This document shows positions 35,354 through 44,370 of a DNA stretch of 64,000 bases, one piece after another (the stretch's first letter is position 1; each line of letters starts with the position of its first letter). A model generated the notes under the pieces. The model was not told where the DNA came from. It did not search any database and saw only the letters and a list, made by a program, of their open reading frames with translations. Location: positions 62,001-126,000 of the forward strand of contig NZ_JACJRE010000019.1 in NCBI RefSeq assembly GCF_014697075.1. Reading direction: 5' to 3'. A program made the position numbers and the translations under genes. This stretch comes from Tolypothrix sp. FACHB-123 (GTDB lineage: Bacteria > Cyanobacteriota > Cyanobacteriia > Cyanobacteriales > Nostocaceae).

Positions 35354-38300
35354 ATGCAGAACTCGCTGCCTTTACCTAACTGAGATTGTACTTCTAAACT
35401 ACCGCCATGTTTTTCTACCACGATTTGCCGAGCGATCGCTAATCCTAAGCCTGTTCCTTTACCTACGCCTTTAGTGGTAAATAAATGGTCGAATATTCTT
35501 GCTTTTACATCTTCGCTCATCCCCTTACCATTATCTGCAATCGAAATGAGAACTTGATTTTCTCCCATTGCTGTGCGAATCTTGATGTGTTGGGGATTGG
35601 CTTTAATTTCTTGATAAGATTGAGATTTAGCCATTTCATCGAACATATCAATGGCATTAGCCAGGATATTCATAAATACCTGATTTAATTGTCCTGGGAA
35701 GCATTGTATTTCTGGTAACTGACCATATTCGGTAATTACTTGAATGGCGGGACGGGAATCATTAGCTTTCAGGCGATATTTTAAAATTAGTATTGTGCTG
35801 TTGATACCTTCGTGCAGGTTAGCCCTGACTTTATACTCAGTATCAGCACGGGAGAAGGTGCGGAGGCTAGTGCTGATAGACTGAATGCGATCGCTTGCAC
35901 CTTGCATGGAATTAAGTAACTTTGGTAAATCCTCGCTTAAATATTCTAAATCAATGTCTTCTGCCTTTTCTTGCACAGGTGCGGCGGCATCGGGATGATA
36001 TTGTTGATAGAGGGCGATATAGTCGAGTAAATCCTGCACATATTCTTGGGCATTATTAATACTGCCATTCAAGAAGCCGATGGGGTTGTTGATTTCGTGG
36101 GCGACACCTGCAACTAAGTTACCCAAGGATGCCATTTTTTCACTCTGGACGATTTGCAGTTGCGATTGTTCTAGTTTTTGGGCGTAGGTTTGCGCTTTTT
36201 GATAAAGTCGGGCATTTTCTAGAGAAATCGCCGCCTGAGTGCAGAGGAAGTTAAGAACGAAAATGCGATCGCTAGTAAATACTCCACTAGTGGAGCGATT
36301 TTTTAAGGATACAATGCCAATTAATTGTCCGTGGCTAATAATTGGCAAGCATAACAAACTCTTTGGTTGTTGACGAATAAGATATTCATCTATGATTGGT
36401 AAATCAGTTTTGAGATTGTCAATCGTTACGATTTGTTGCGTGTTCTTGACATACTGAATCAATTTTACAGGTAGATTGGGATTACCATTGAGTAGTTCTG
36501 AGCAAAGTTGTGTGGTTTGTGGTGTAGCTATAGCGACAACTTGCCATTCACCCTCAGAATTAGGACAGATTAAAGCACAGCGATCGCCCCCGGAGTTTTG
36601 TAAAATAATTTTTGTGAGTTGATGTAGTAAATCATCAAGTTGCAGAGTTGCAGATAGACTTTGAGAAGCTTTGATCATAGTGGCAATATCGATAGCGTTA
36701 TTGATGTTTGTGCTATGACCTAGGCTAGATTCTGAGGTATTCAGGGAAATATCTGGAATTGTGCTTGTCAAGCTTTCCCACAGTTTCATGGGTTGGGAAA
36801 CTGATTGCAGAATCGGACGCAGTAAATGAGGATAGCGATGTTCTAGATCGTTACTTTTTGCTTTCGCTCCCCAACGAGCATAGCAGTAATAAGCTTCCTG
36901 CATATAGACAGCAGCAATTTTTTCTTTGCCCCAACCAAGGTAGAATTTAGCAGTAAGTTCATTAGCGATCGCTTGTTCTAAGATATAGCCATTTTCCTCA
37001 GCTTGAGAAATAGCGCGATCGTAGAAATCTATTGCTTGTTGTGGATGTCCTAAAACACGCTGTTCTTCAGCACAAATCAAATCATATCGGTGCTGACAAT
37101 TCATGGGTGCATAGGTAGCCCAATTTTGCAGCTTTTCTTTAGCATCCGCAATTAATAACCATAACTCATCTGTCTGAGAATTTTCTGATAACTGGGTGAA
37201 ACAGGCTAAAGCTGTATAAAAATACAGTATTGGTACATTCAGCATCCCAGTACCACCGCCAGCATTTAGCTTTGCTTGTTGACAATGATAAAATGTCTGG
37301 TCATGGCACTCAAATAAATAGGTTAAAGTTACTTTGCACATATGGAAATGCCATAACCCCGTTTTGTCGTTGGCTTTTTCCAGATTGGCTAAAGTTACCC
37401 CTTCATCAAAAATTGTGCCTCCTAATTTAATTGGGTTCTCACATTTTCCTAAGAGATTGGCAACGGTTTGATGGACGATATGCAAATAGCCTAAAAGTGC
37501 TTGTTGTTTGATATTTGCCAAGCCTATGCTGTAAGCCTGACATTCTGTTTCTAAAGCTGTGAGTTCTTTGCCAACAAAATAAGCATGAAAGGCGTAGGTA
37601 TAACCAGAATAGCCAGCATAAGCAAGATCGCCAACTTTTAGTCCCAGGGTATAGGCTTCTTGTAAAGGTTGTAAAGTTGTCGCCGCATTTTTCACCCAGT
37701 GAACAGTAAACTTATTGGTCATGTATAAAACTTTAGCGGCATATTCCTGATTATTAAATTTATCTAATAACTGTAAAGCTAATTGACCAAATTCATAACC
37801 TGTTTTAATATCACCAACGACAGCACAAAGTAATAATCCGTAAACCACATATCCAAAGCTGGAGGCGGGAATATTACCGTGGGTGACTGATAGCTGCACC
37901 TGCTGACAGCAAATCAAGGGATACAGGGGTGGACATGCTAAGTATGTAGTTGGGCTAATCTTAACTAAGATTTGCAGCAGTGCTTGGAATTGAGGCGAAG
38001 TCATCACAGGTAAGTTTAACAGCTCATCTGTGGAACGTCCTGCTAATTGCTGTCGGGTTTGCTGGAGAAAATCAGCAAAATCTTGTTTCTCAGGCTGACT
38101 GGGAAATTCAATTCCAAAAGATTGGAGAAAGTTTAAACCCGTGGTTAAAGCTTTGCTAAATTCACCTTGGCTAGTGTAAGCATCGATTTTAATTTCATAT
38201 ACCTTGGCAGCATCCAACAAACTCCGCGCTTGTTGCAAGACAATTTCCGCCAATGTTTCCATCTGCGCCAAATCTGTATTGAGATAAGCAGCTTCAGCCG

Positions 38301-40731
38301 CGCTACTATAGCAAGCTAATGCTAGATCATACTGAGTTTGCCAGCTATCAGTCGGCAGCAAATTACAAGCATATTTTAAGCAATAGGTAGCAGTATCATA
38401 GGCAGTAGTAGCGATCGCTTTTCTTCCGGCTCTCAAGTTTAACTCTACCAGCCTTCCTTGCTCTAGGGTATCACTGATCAGCGTACAGCCAATATTCAAT
38501 TGGTTGACGATATCAAAAATTTCCTCCTCTAATTGTTCCGCAGATGTATGGTTTAATAAGTGACGACCAATGCTAAGATGTACAACCTGTTTCTCTTGTT
38601 GGGGAATCAGGGAATAAGCAGCTTGCTGGACGCGATCGTGAAGGAATTTGTAAGCAACGGTAATTCCATCACTGTAGTTATCATTTAAACCATCACCTTG
38701 AAAAAACTTGTAGGTTTCACTGATGGGTAAAATGAATCCTTCCTGTAACCCTTTCCACAAGTCAGTTGCTACCTGCTGCGGCAATTGTTCTGAAACGATC
38801 GCCAAAGTATTCAAGTCAAATTGATTACCAATACAAGCTGCCAGTTTGAGGATATTTTGAGTCTCATCAGGTAATTTTTGCAACTGCTTGGCCATGAACT
38901 CTACCACATCATCGGTTAATGCAGCCTCGCGTACCTGAGTAATATTACATTGCCAATGTCCAGCTTGGATATTAAAGGTAATAAATTGCTCTTGATGCAG
39001 AGTTTTGAGAAATTGTGTGGCAAAAAAGGGATTCCCTTGGGTTTTTTGATAGACTAATTCTGCTAGAGGTTGTGCCAAGGTTTCAGCACATTTGAGCATA
39101 TCTGCCACTAACTGATTCAGGCTGGTTCTACTCAAAGATGCTAAAGTAATTCTGTTGATTGTAGCTCCTACTTTGCTGACTTCGTTTAAAGTCAGCATTA
39201 ACGGATGTCCGGGAAATACTTCGTTATCCCGATAAGCCCCAATCAGCAGTAAATACCCCTGTTCCCTCTCACTCATCAACAACTGCATCAATTTTAATGA
39301 TGCGGCATCTGCCCATTGCAAGTCATCCAAAAACATCACCAAAGGATGTTCGGGAGTGGTAAAAACTTGAGTAAATTTCTGGAACAGCAAATTAAACCGA
39401 TTTTGCGCCGCCGTACCCGATAGTTCTGCTACAGGTGGTTGTATACCAAGAATACATTCCAATTCCGGGATGAAATCAATAATTACTTGGGCATTCTCTC
39501 CCAAAGCCTCAAGAATCTTGGCTTTCCACGCTTGTAATTGAGTATCCGATTCTGAAAGCAACTGTCCCATCAAATCCCGAAAGGCTTGGACAAAGGCAGA
39601 GAAAGGGATATTACGATTATACTGGTCAAATTTACCTTTAATAAAATAACCCCTCTGCCGCACAATGGGTTTATGAACTTCATTGACAACCGCCGTCTTC
39701 CCAATCCCAGAGAACCCAGCTACTAGCAGTAATTCTGAGGTACCGTTGCTGACTCGCGCAAAAGCATCTAATAGTGTTTGAACTTCTGCTTCTCGCCCAT
39801 AGAGTTTTTCCGGGATGGAAAAGCGATCGCAAATATCCCGTTGCCCAATGATAAACTGTTCAATATGTCCTGTTTGCTTTAACTGTTCTAAGCAAATTGC
39901 CAAATCATGCTTTAAGCCTAAAGCACTTTGGTAGCGATCTTCGGCATTTTTACACATTAACTTAGCGACAATTTGCGCGATCGCTTCTGGTATTTCTGAA
40001 TTAATTTCATCTACCCTGGGTGCAGGTTTGGCAATGTGACTATGCACCAGTTCTAAAGGATCGTTACTAGCAAAAGGTAACTGTCCCGTCAACAATTCAA
40101 ACAACGTCACACCTAGACTATAAAAGTCTGTACGGTAGTCAACGCCCCGATTCATCCGCCCGGTTTGCTCTGGTGCAATATAGCCTAATGTGCCTTCCAA
40201 TACATTGGGGTGTTTGATTTCTTCGTTTTCTTTCGGTAATAGGGAAGCGATACTAAAATCAATGAGTTTGACTTGTTGCGATTCTGGATGAATTAGGATA
40301 TTAGCGGGTTTGATGTCCTTATGAATTACCCGATGCTGATAAAGCTCATGAAGAATATCGGCTATTTGCAGCGCGATCGCTATTGTATCTAATAGTATTA
40401 ACTGATGGCTGTGGCTATATGTTGATAGCGCCACACCGCCAAAATCTTCCATTACTAGGGCATAACTATTGCGATATGCTATCAGGCGATCGGGACGAAT
40501 CACACCAGAAATATTCAAGTTTTTGGCAATAGTATATTGATTACGAAAACGTAACAATTCGCTGAAGCTAGGATAATCTTGTTGCAATAATTTGATGACA
40601 ACCTGACGCTGGCTTAATTCTTCCACTGCTTGATAAACAATCGTCCGAGAACCCACATATAATTGCTCAACTATTTCATAGCCAGGAATTTCGGGGAATA
40701 GATTCGCGTAGCTGCTTGCCGCCAGTGTCAT
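35335..40731 (-). CDS. Hybrid Ser/Thr kinase - AAA ATPase - GAF - histidine kinase (HstK type)
   Basis: 1798 residues. The N-terminal eukaryotic-type kinase (about 17-285) has the ATP lysine in 'VVIKLLQ' (K47), catalytic loop HKDIKPAN (D139) and DFS in place of DFG (D158), followed by 'GTLGYIAPEQTGRMNRGVDYRTDFYSLG'. An AAA/STAND ATPase follows with Walker A GFSGIGKT (339-346) and 'PLVMFLDDLQWAD'. A long helical TPR-like region leads to a GAF domain (about 1345-1490). The histidine-kinase core has its H-box in 'GVAHEINNPIGF' (H1545), the N-box near 1691, DNGKGM (1733) and GTGLGL (1759). This architecture is known from Nostoc/Anabaena as HstK proteins. It probably integrates a cytoplasmic signal; no membrane segment or receiver is present. 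No response regulator gene is nearby. Confidence 0.93.
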   Translation of the reverse strand: MTLAASSYANLFPEIPGYEIVEQLYVGSRTIVYQAVEELSQRQVVIKLLQQDYPSFSELLRFRNQYTIAKNLNISGVIRPDRLIAYRNSYALVMEDFGGVALSTYSHSHQLILLDTIAIALQIADILHELYQHRVIHKDIKPANILIHPESQQVKLIDFSIASLLPKENEEIKHPNVLEGTLGYIAPEQTGRMNRGVDYRTDFYSLGVTLFELLTGQLPFASNDPLELVHSHIAKPAPRVDEINSEIPEAIAQIVAKLMCKNAEDRYQSALGLKHDLAICLEQLKQTGHIEQFIIGQRDICDRFSIPEKLYGREAEVQTLLDAFARVSNGTSELLLVAGFSGIGKTAVVNEVHKPIVRQRGYFIKGKFDQYNRNIPFSAFVQAFRDLMGQLLSESDTQLQAWKAKILEALGENAQVIIDFIPELECILGIQPPVAELSGTAAQNRFNLLFQKFTQVFTTPEHPLVMFLDDLQWADAASLKLMQLLMSEREQGYLLLIGAYRDNEVFPGHPLMLTLNEVSKVGATINRITLASLSRTSLNQLVADMLKCAETLAQPLAELVYQKTQGNPFFATQFLKTLHQEQFITFNIQAGHWQCNITQVREAALTDDVVEFMAKQLQKLPDETQNILKLAACIGNQFDLNTLAIVSEQLPQQVATDLWKGLQEGFILPISETYKFFQGDGLNDNYSDGITVAYKFLHDRVQQAAYSLIPQQEKQVVHLSIGRHLLNHTSAEQLEEEIFDIVNQLNIGCTLISDTLEQGRLVELNLRAGRKAIATTAYDTATYCLKYACNLLPTDSWQTQYDLALACYSSAAEAAYLNTDLAQMETLAEIVLQQARSLLDAAKVYEIKIDAYTSQGEFSKALTTGLNFLQSFGIEFPSQPEKQDFADFLQQTRQQLAGRSTDELLNLPVMTSPQFQALLQILVKISPTTYLACPPLYPLICCQQVQLSVTHGNIPASSFGYVVYGLLLCAVVGDIKTGYEFGQLALQLLDKFNNQEYAAKVLYMTNKFTVHWVKNAATTLQPLQEAYTLGLKVGDLAYAGYSGYTYAFHAYFVGKELTALETECQAYSIGLANIKQQALLGYLHIVHQTVANLLGKCENPIKLGGTIFDEGVTLANLEKANDKTGLWHFHMCKVTLTYLFECHDQTFYHCQQAKLNAGGGTGMLNVPILYFYTALACFTQLSENSQTDELWLLIADAKEKLQNWATYAPMNCQHRYDLICAEEQRVLGHPQQAIDFYDRAISQAEENGYILEQAIANELTAKFYLGWGKEKIAAVYMQEAYYCYARWGAKAKSNDLEHRYPHLLRPILQSVSQPMKLWESLTSTIPDISLNTSESSLGHSTNINNAIDIATMIKASQSLSATLQLDDLLHQLTKIILQNSGGDRCALICPNSEGEWQVVAIATPQTTQLCSELLNGNPNLPVKLIQYVKNTQQIVTIDNLKTDLPIIDEYLIRQQPKSLLCLPIISHGQLIGIVSLKNRSTSGVFTSDRIFVLNFLCTQAAISLENARLYQKAQTYAQKLEQSQLQIVQSEKMASLGNLVAGVAHEINNPIGFLNGSINNAQEYVQDLLDYIALYQQYHPDAAAPVQEKAEDIDLEYLSEDLPKLLNSMQGASDRIQSISTSLRTFSRADTEYKVRANLHEGINSTILILKYRLKANDSRPAIQVITEYGQLPEIQCFPGQLNQVFMNILANAIDMFDEMAKSQSYQEIKANPQHIKIRTAMGENQVLISIADNGKGMSEDVKARIFDHLFTTKGVGKGTGLGLAIARQIVVEKHGGSLEVQSQLGKGSEFCIQLPVL

Positions 40732-40850
40732 AGTATCAACTAAAAGTATGTAGGAAATTTATCTCATCGTTATAATTCCCCCAAAAATTAGAAAGTCAAC
40801 TATTACATCGCATTATGTATTAAAAATTCAAAAATTCTTTCTCCCCCTGC

Positions 40851-41153
40851 TTACCAAAGTGGTTGTATATTTTTTAGTGGGAAGTATCTTAAGGTATCTT
40901 CTAAACTGCGATCGCGGCAATGGGGATTGTTTGCAAAATTCTCCTTCACCAAGCACCCCCAATACTCGCCACCCCAAAACCAACTAAGATAAATACCGGG
41001 ATACGTAATCTCTAATTTGAATGCAGTGCTAACCCAATTATACCTAACCAATAACAAAAAATCTGTAGGGGCACGGCACCGACAATCTTTTGGTACATAC
41101 AATAATTTTACTGATGCCGTGCCCCTACGACAGATGTGGTTCTCTGATTTCAA
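40851..41153 (-). CDS. Hypothetical protein, 5' part overlapped by a MITE-like repeat
   Basis: 100 codons. The first 30 or so lie in the inverted repeat at 41061-41135 and look like non-coding sequence ('GTASVKLLYVPKDCRCRAPTDF'). From there the text 'FKLEITYPGIYLSWFWGGEYWGCLVKENFANNPHCRDRSLEDTLRYFPL' looks like a real protein. I suspect a short gene whose 5' end has been displaced by the repeat, or a chance frame. No function recognised. Confidence 0.35.
   Translation of the reverse strand: MKSENHICRRGTASVKLLYVPKDCRCRAPTDFLLLVRYNWVSTAFKLEITYPGIYLSWFWGGEYWGCLVKENFANNPHCRDRSLEDTLRYFPLKNIQPLW
41061..41135. repeat. MITE-like inverted repeat (TAGGGGCACGGCA arms)
   Basis: GTAGGGGCACGGCA (41065-41078) pairs perfectly with TGCCGTGCCCCTAC (41115-41128). 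The pairing extends outward as ATCTGT/ACAGAT with a 2-base offset. The 36-bp centre is AT-rich. Repeats of this type (TGTAGGGGCACGGCA) are common dispersed elements in cyanobacteria. Confidence 0.75.
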
Positions 41154-41168
41154 TAACTAGGAACTAAA

Positions 41169-42752
41169 ATGCAACCGATATCTCAACCAGATCCAGTACG
41201 TTTAGAAATATTTAAAAACCTTTATCAATTTATCGCGGAACAAATGGGAATTGTGCTGCAAAATACAGCAGCATCAGTGAATATCAAAGAACGCTTAGAT
41301 TTTTCCTGCGCTATCTTTGATGAATCTGGATTATTAGTAGCTAATGCTCCTCACATACCTGTACATTTAGGCTCAATGAGTGAAAGCGTCCGCAGTTTAA
41401 TTAATGATAAGAGCAATAATATTCAACCGGGAAACGTCTATTTATCAAATAATCCCTATAACGGCGGAACTCACCTACCAGATGTCACAGCCATTACCCC
41501 TGTATTTTTGGCAAGCGGTGAAAATAATCTCTGCCCCATGCCCAATGCCCCATGCCCAATGCCCATTTTCTATGTCGCTTCACGCGGACATCAAGCAGAT
41601 ATTGGCGGAATTACTCCCGGTTCTATGCCTCCCCATAGTACCACGGTAGCAGAAGAAGGTATTTTATTTGATAATTTTTTATTAGTTGAAGAAGGTAATT
41701 TTCGCGAAACAGCAGTCAGAGAAATTTTAGCCAATCATCCCTATCCGGCGCGTAATCCCAACCAAAATATTGCTGATTTTCAAGCCCAAATTGCAGCTAA
41801 CGAACGGGGAGTACAAGAACTTCGCAAGATGGTTGAGCAATATGGATTAGAAACTGTACAAGCTTACATGAAATTTGTCCAAAATAATGCAGAAGAGGCA
41901 GTGAGAAAGGCAATTTCTGTCCTCAAAGATGGTGAATTTATCTATGAAATGGATAGCGGTGCTAAAATTCAAGTTAAAGTTACAATTAACCAAGCAAATC
42001 GCAGTGCAATTATTGATTTTACTGGCACATCTGCCCAATTAAACAGTAACTTTAATGCCCCCAGAGCCGTTACCCAAGCCGCAGTTTTATATGTCTTCCG
42101 AACTTTAGTTGATGATAGTATTCCCCTAAATGCGGGATGTTTAAAACCTTTAGAAATTATTGTGCCTGAAGGTTGTATGCTCAATCCTACCTACCCAGCC
42201 GCAGTAGTAGCGGGTAATGTAGAGACATCCCAGACTATTGTTGATGCTTTATATGGTGCCTTAAGTGCGATCGCAGCTTCTCAAGGAACCATGAATAATT
42301 TTACCTTTGGCAATCAACGCTATCAATATTATGAAACCATTTGCGGTGGTTCTGGTGCAGGCGTTAACTTTCATGGTACTGATGCAGTTCACACCCACAT
42401 GACAAACTCTCGCCTAACTGACCCAGAAGTTTTAGAAACCCGCTATCCTGTATTGGTAGAAAGCTTTAGTCTGCGTCCCGATAGCGGTGGTAAAGGAAAG
42501 TATTCTGGGGGTAATGGGGTGATTCGTCGCATCAAGTTTTTAGAACCGATGACAGCGAATATTCTTTCTAATCATCGCCGTGTTTCTCCCTTTGGTTTAA
42601 ATGGTGGGGAACCGGGAAAAGTTGGACGCAACTGGATACAGCGTCAAGATGGAACGCAACAGGAGTTAGATAGTACTGCAACCGTTGAGATGGAAGCTGG
42701 AGATATTTTTGTCATAGAAACGCCTGGGGGAGGGGGTTTTGGTGATAGATGA
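41169..42752 (+). CDS. Hydantoinase/5-oxoprolinase subunit B
   Basis: 527 residues. The family signature runs from 'LEIFKNLYQFIAEQMGIVLQNTAASVNIKERLDFSCAIFD' through 'HVHLGSM'-like 'HIPVHLGSMSESV', 'SNNPYNGGTHLPDVTAITPVF' and 'RGHQADIGGITPGSMPP', to the C-terminal 'DSGGKGKYSGGNGV' and 'ETPGGGGFG'. It is the partner of subunit A (31801-33897). A stretch of about 16 residues (containing CPMPNAPCPMP, nt 41531-41565) interrupts the domain just before 'IFYVASRGHQ'. It is encoded by the dispersed repeat CCCATGCCCAATG and looks like an in-frame insertion. It lies near the active-site loop side of the sequence but keeps the frame, so the protein may still work. The gene starts 16 bp after the doubtful ORF. 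Confidence 0.87.
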   Translation: MQPISQPDPVRLEIFKNLYQFIAEQMGIVLQNTAASVNIKERLDFSCAIFDESGLLVANAPHIPVHLGSMSESVRSLINDKSNNIQPGNVYLSNNPYNGGTHLPDVTAITPVFLASGENNLCPMPNAPCPMPIFYVASRGHQADIGGITPGSMPPHSTTVAEEGILFDNFLLVEEGNFRETAVREILANHPYPARNPNQNIADFQAQIAANERGVQELRKMVEQYGLETVQAYMKFVQNNAEEAVRKAISVLKDGEFIYEMDSGAKIQVKVTINQANRSAIIDFTGTSAQLNSNFNAPRAVTQAAVLYVFRTLVDDSIPLNAGCLKPLEIIVPEGCMLNPTYPAAVVAGNVETSQTIVDALYGALSAIAASQGTMNNFTFGNQRYQYYETICGGSGAGVNFHGTDAVHTHMTNSRLTDPEVLETRYPVLVESFSLRPDSGGKGKYSGGNGVIRRIKFLEPMTANILSNHRRVSPFGLNGGEPGKVGRNWIQRQDGTQQELDSTATVEMEAGDIFVIETPGGGGFGDR

Positions 42753-42767
42753 AGTGCAAATCTCAAT

Positions 42768-42967
42768 CTTTTTAGCTAAAAACAGCAACTTTTATAAGTT
42801 TGAGTCGAGCATTCATAAGTTTGATTTAATTGTTAAGCTAAAAGTATAAGTCTTTATAAGTTTGAGTCGAGCATTCATAAGTTTGACTCGATTTTTTAGC
42901 TAAAAGTAGCAGCCTTTATCAGTTTGACTCGATTTTTTAGCTAAAAGTAGCAGCTTTTATCAGTTTG
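42768..42967. repeat. Imperfect tandem repeats (AGCTAAAAGTAGCAGC / AGTTTGACTCGA) before tnpB
   Basis: Four copies of a 40-60 bp unit built from 'TTAGCTAAAAgtAgcAGc' and 'ttTATaAGTTTGAgTCGA'. Copy starts are at about 42771, 42835, 42896 and 42938; the last two are the most alike. The block fills the gap between hyuB and the transposon left end. AGCTAAAA/TTTTAGCT gives each unit a small palindrome. No gene is present in this 330-bp gap. Confidence 0.7.
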
Positions 42968-43016
42968 TTTGCAGTATGAGTAAGTTTTGCGGGAAATTTA
43001 CCAAAGACCTGGGTCT

Positions 43017-44298
43017 AAAGCCCCGTCCTTAGAGGACGGCTTTAATTATGCTAGAATATTTGCGTAGAAGTTTTCCACACAAATGATTGTTTTAGAATTC
43101 AAAGCCAAGGGGAAAACAACTCAATACAATGCTATTGATGAGGCGATGAGAACTGCTCAATTTGTCCGCAACAAAGCTATCCGTTTTTGGATGGATAACC
43201 GAGGTGTAGGACAAAAAGACTTATATCGCCTGAGCAAGTCATTGAGAGGTGAATTCCCATTTGTAACAGCTTTGAATTCTAGCGCTTGCCAAGCCTCTAT
43301 CGAACGGGCTTATAGTTCTATTGCTCGTTTTTACGACAACTGTAAAAAGTCTGTTCCGGGCAAAAAAGGATATCCAAAGTTTAAGAAGAATTCTCGCTCA
43401 GTGGAATATAAAACATCTGGATGGTCACTTTCCCAGACGAGAAAACAAATAACCTTCACCGACAAAAAAGGTATTGGCAAGCTCAAACTTAAAGGAACGT
43501 GGGATTTAAACTTCTACCAAATAGAACAGATAAAACGAGTTAGGTTAGTACGTCGTGCAGACGGGTACTATGTTCAATTTTTGGTGAGTGTAGATAACAA
43601 AGTAGAAACACAACCAACTGGTAAAACTATCGGTTTGGACGTTGGACTAAAAGAGTTCTACACAGACAGTAATGGACACAGTGAACCTAATCCAAGGTTT
43701 TATCGCACAACAGAGAAACGCCTCAAGTTTCGACAAAGGCGCGTTTCTAGAAAAAAAAGGGCTTCTGCCAACCGTAAGAAAGCTATTAATCAATTAGGGC
43801 GAGTACACCTCAAAATAAGTAGGCAACGTCAAGAACACGCTAAGAGAGTAGCGCGTTGCGTCATCCAATCTCACGATTTGGTCGCCTATGAAGACTTGAG
43901 GATTAAAAATTTAGTTAAAAATCACTGTCTCGCCAAATCGATTAATGATGCTGGTTGGTATCAATTCAGGAAATGGTTAGAGTATTTTGGGGTGAAGTTT
44001 GGCAGAATAACTGTTGCGGTTAATCCTGCCTACACATCGCAACAATGCTCTAACTGTGGTGCAATAGTCAAAAAATCTCTATCTACAAGAACCCATGTTT
44101 GTGAATGTGGCTTTGTGATGGATAGAGATTGGAATGCTGCCATCAACATTCTGAAATTAGCCTTAAGTACGGTAGGGCATACCGGAACTTGGGTCATAGA
44201 CTCGAACGCTTCAGGAGATTCGACCTCTACTCATGCAGGAGTAATCCTGTCTGAGCAAGTTGGGTCAAAGATTGAAGAATCTTCGCCCTTATAGGGCG
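43017..44298 (+). mobile_element. IS605/IS1341-type element (tnpB only) with hairpin ends
   Basis: The left hairpin is at 43017-43043 (AAAGCC-CCGTCCT / AGGACGG-CTTT, 2-nt bulge, 3-nt loop). The right hairpin is at 44284-44298 (CGCCCT-TAT-AGGGCG). They bracket tnpB 39 bp and 10 bp from its ends. IS200/IS605 elements carry such subterminal hairpins and no terminal inverted repeats. No tnpA gene is present, so the element cannot move by itself. Exact outer borders cannot be set because these elements make no target duplication. Confidence 0.72.
43083..44294 (+). CDS. tnpB: TnpB (IS605 OrfB family RNA-guided nuclease)
   Basis: 403 residues, full length. The RuvC-like catalytic residues are present: D186 in 'TIGLDVGLKEF', E270 in 'LVAYEDLRIKNL' and the Asp of 'VMDRDWNAAINI' (D347/D349). 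A zinc ribbon C322/C325/C340/C342 ('CSNCGA...CECG') lies between. N-terminal 'AMRTAQFVRNKAIRFWMD' and 'SLRGEFPFV' are typical of the WED/REC region. TnpB cleaves DNA under the guidance of an RNA from the element's 3' end, favouring retention of the element. It looks intact. The C-terminal 'GHTGTWVIDSNASGDSTSTHAGVILSEQV' is usual for the cyanobacterial IS1341-like branch. The guide RNA would run over the last codons and right hairpin. Confidence 0.92.
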   Translation: MIVLEFKAKGKTTQYNAIDEAMRTAQFVRNKAIRFWMDNRGVGQKDLYRLSKSLRGEFPFVTALNSSACQASIERAYSSIARFYDNCKKSVPGKKGYPKFKKNSRSVEYKTSGWSLSQTRKQITFTDKKGIGKLKLKGTWDLNFYQIEQIKRVRLVRRADGYYVQFLVSVDNKVETQPTGKTIGLDVGLKEFYTDSNGHSEPNPRFYRTTEKRLKFRQRRVSRKKRASANRKKAINQLGRVHLKISRQRQEHAKRVARCVIQSHDLVAYEDLRIKNLVKNHCLAKSINDAGWYQFRKWLEYFGVKFGRITVAVNPAYTSQQCSNCGAIVKKSLSTRTHVCECGFVMDRDWNAAINILKLALSTVGHTGTWVIDSNASGDSTSTHAGVILSEQVGSKIEESSPL

Positions 44299-44370
44299 GA
44301 GAGTGTCAACGAAAAGCGAATTCAACAAATGGAAGGTTGATGTCTTGGAGAGTAACAATCGCAAATATGA

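Larger units (their letters stand above)
40732..41168. other. Intergenic region holding a MITE-like repeat and a doubtful small ORF
   Basis: 437 bp between the hybrid kinase gene and hyuB, which diverge. It holds the possible gene at 40851-41153 and an inverted repeat at 41061-41135. The kinase promoter must lie close to 40732-40800, which is AT-rich. Confidence 0.5.
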
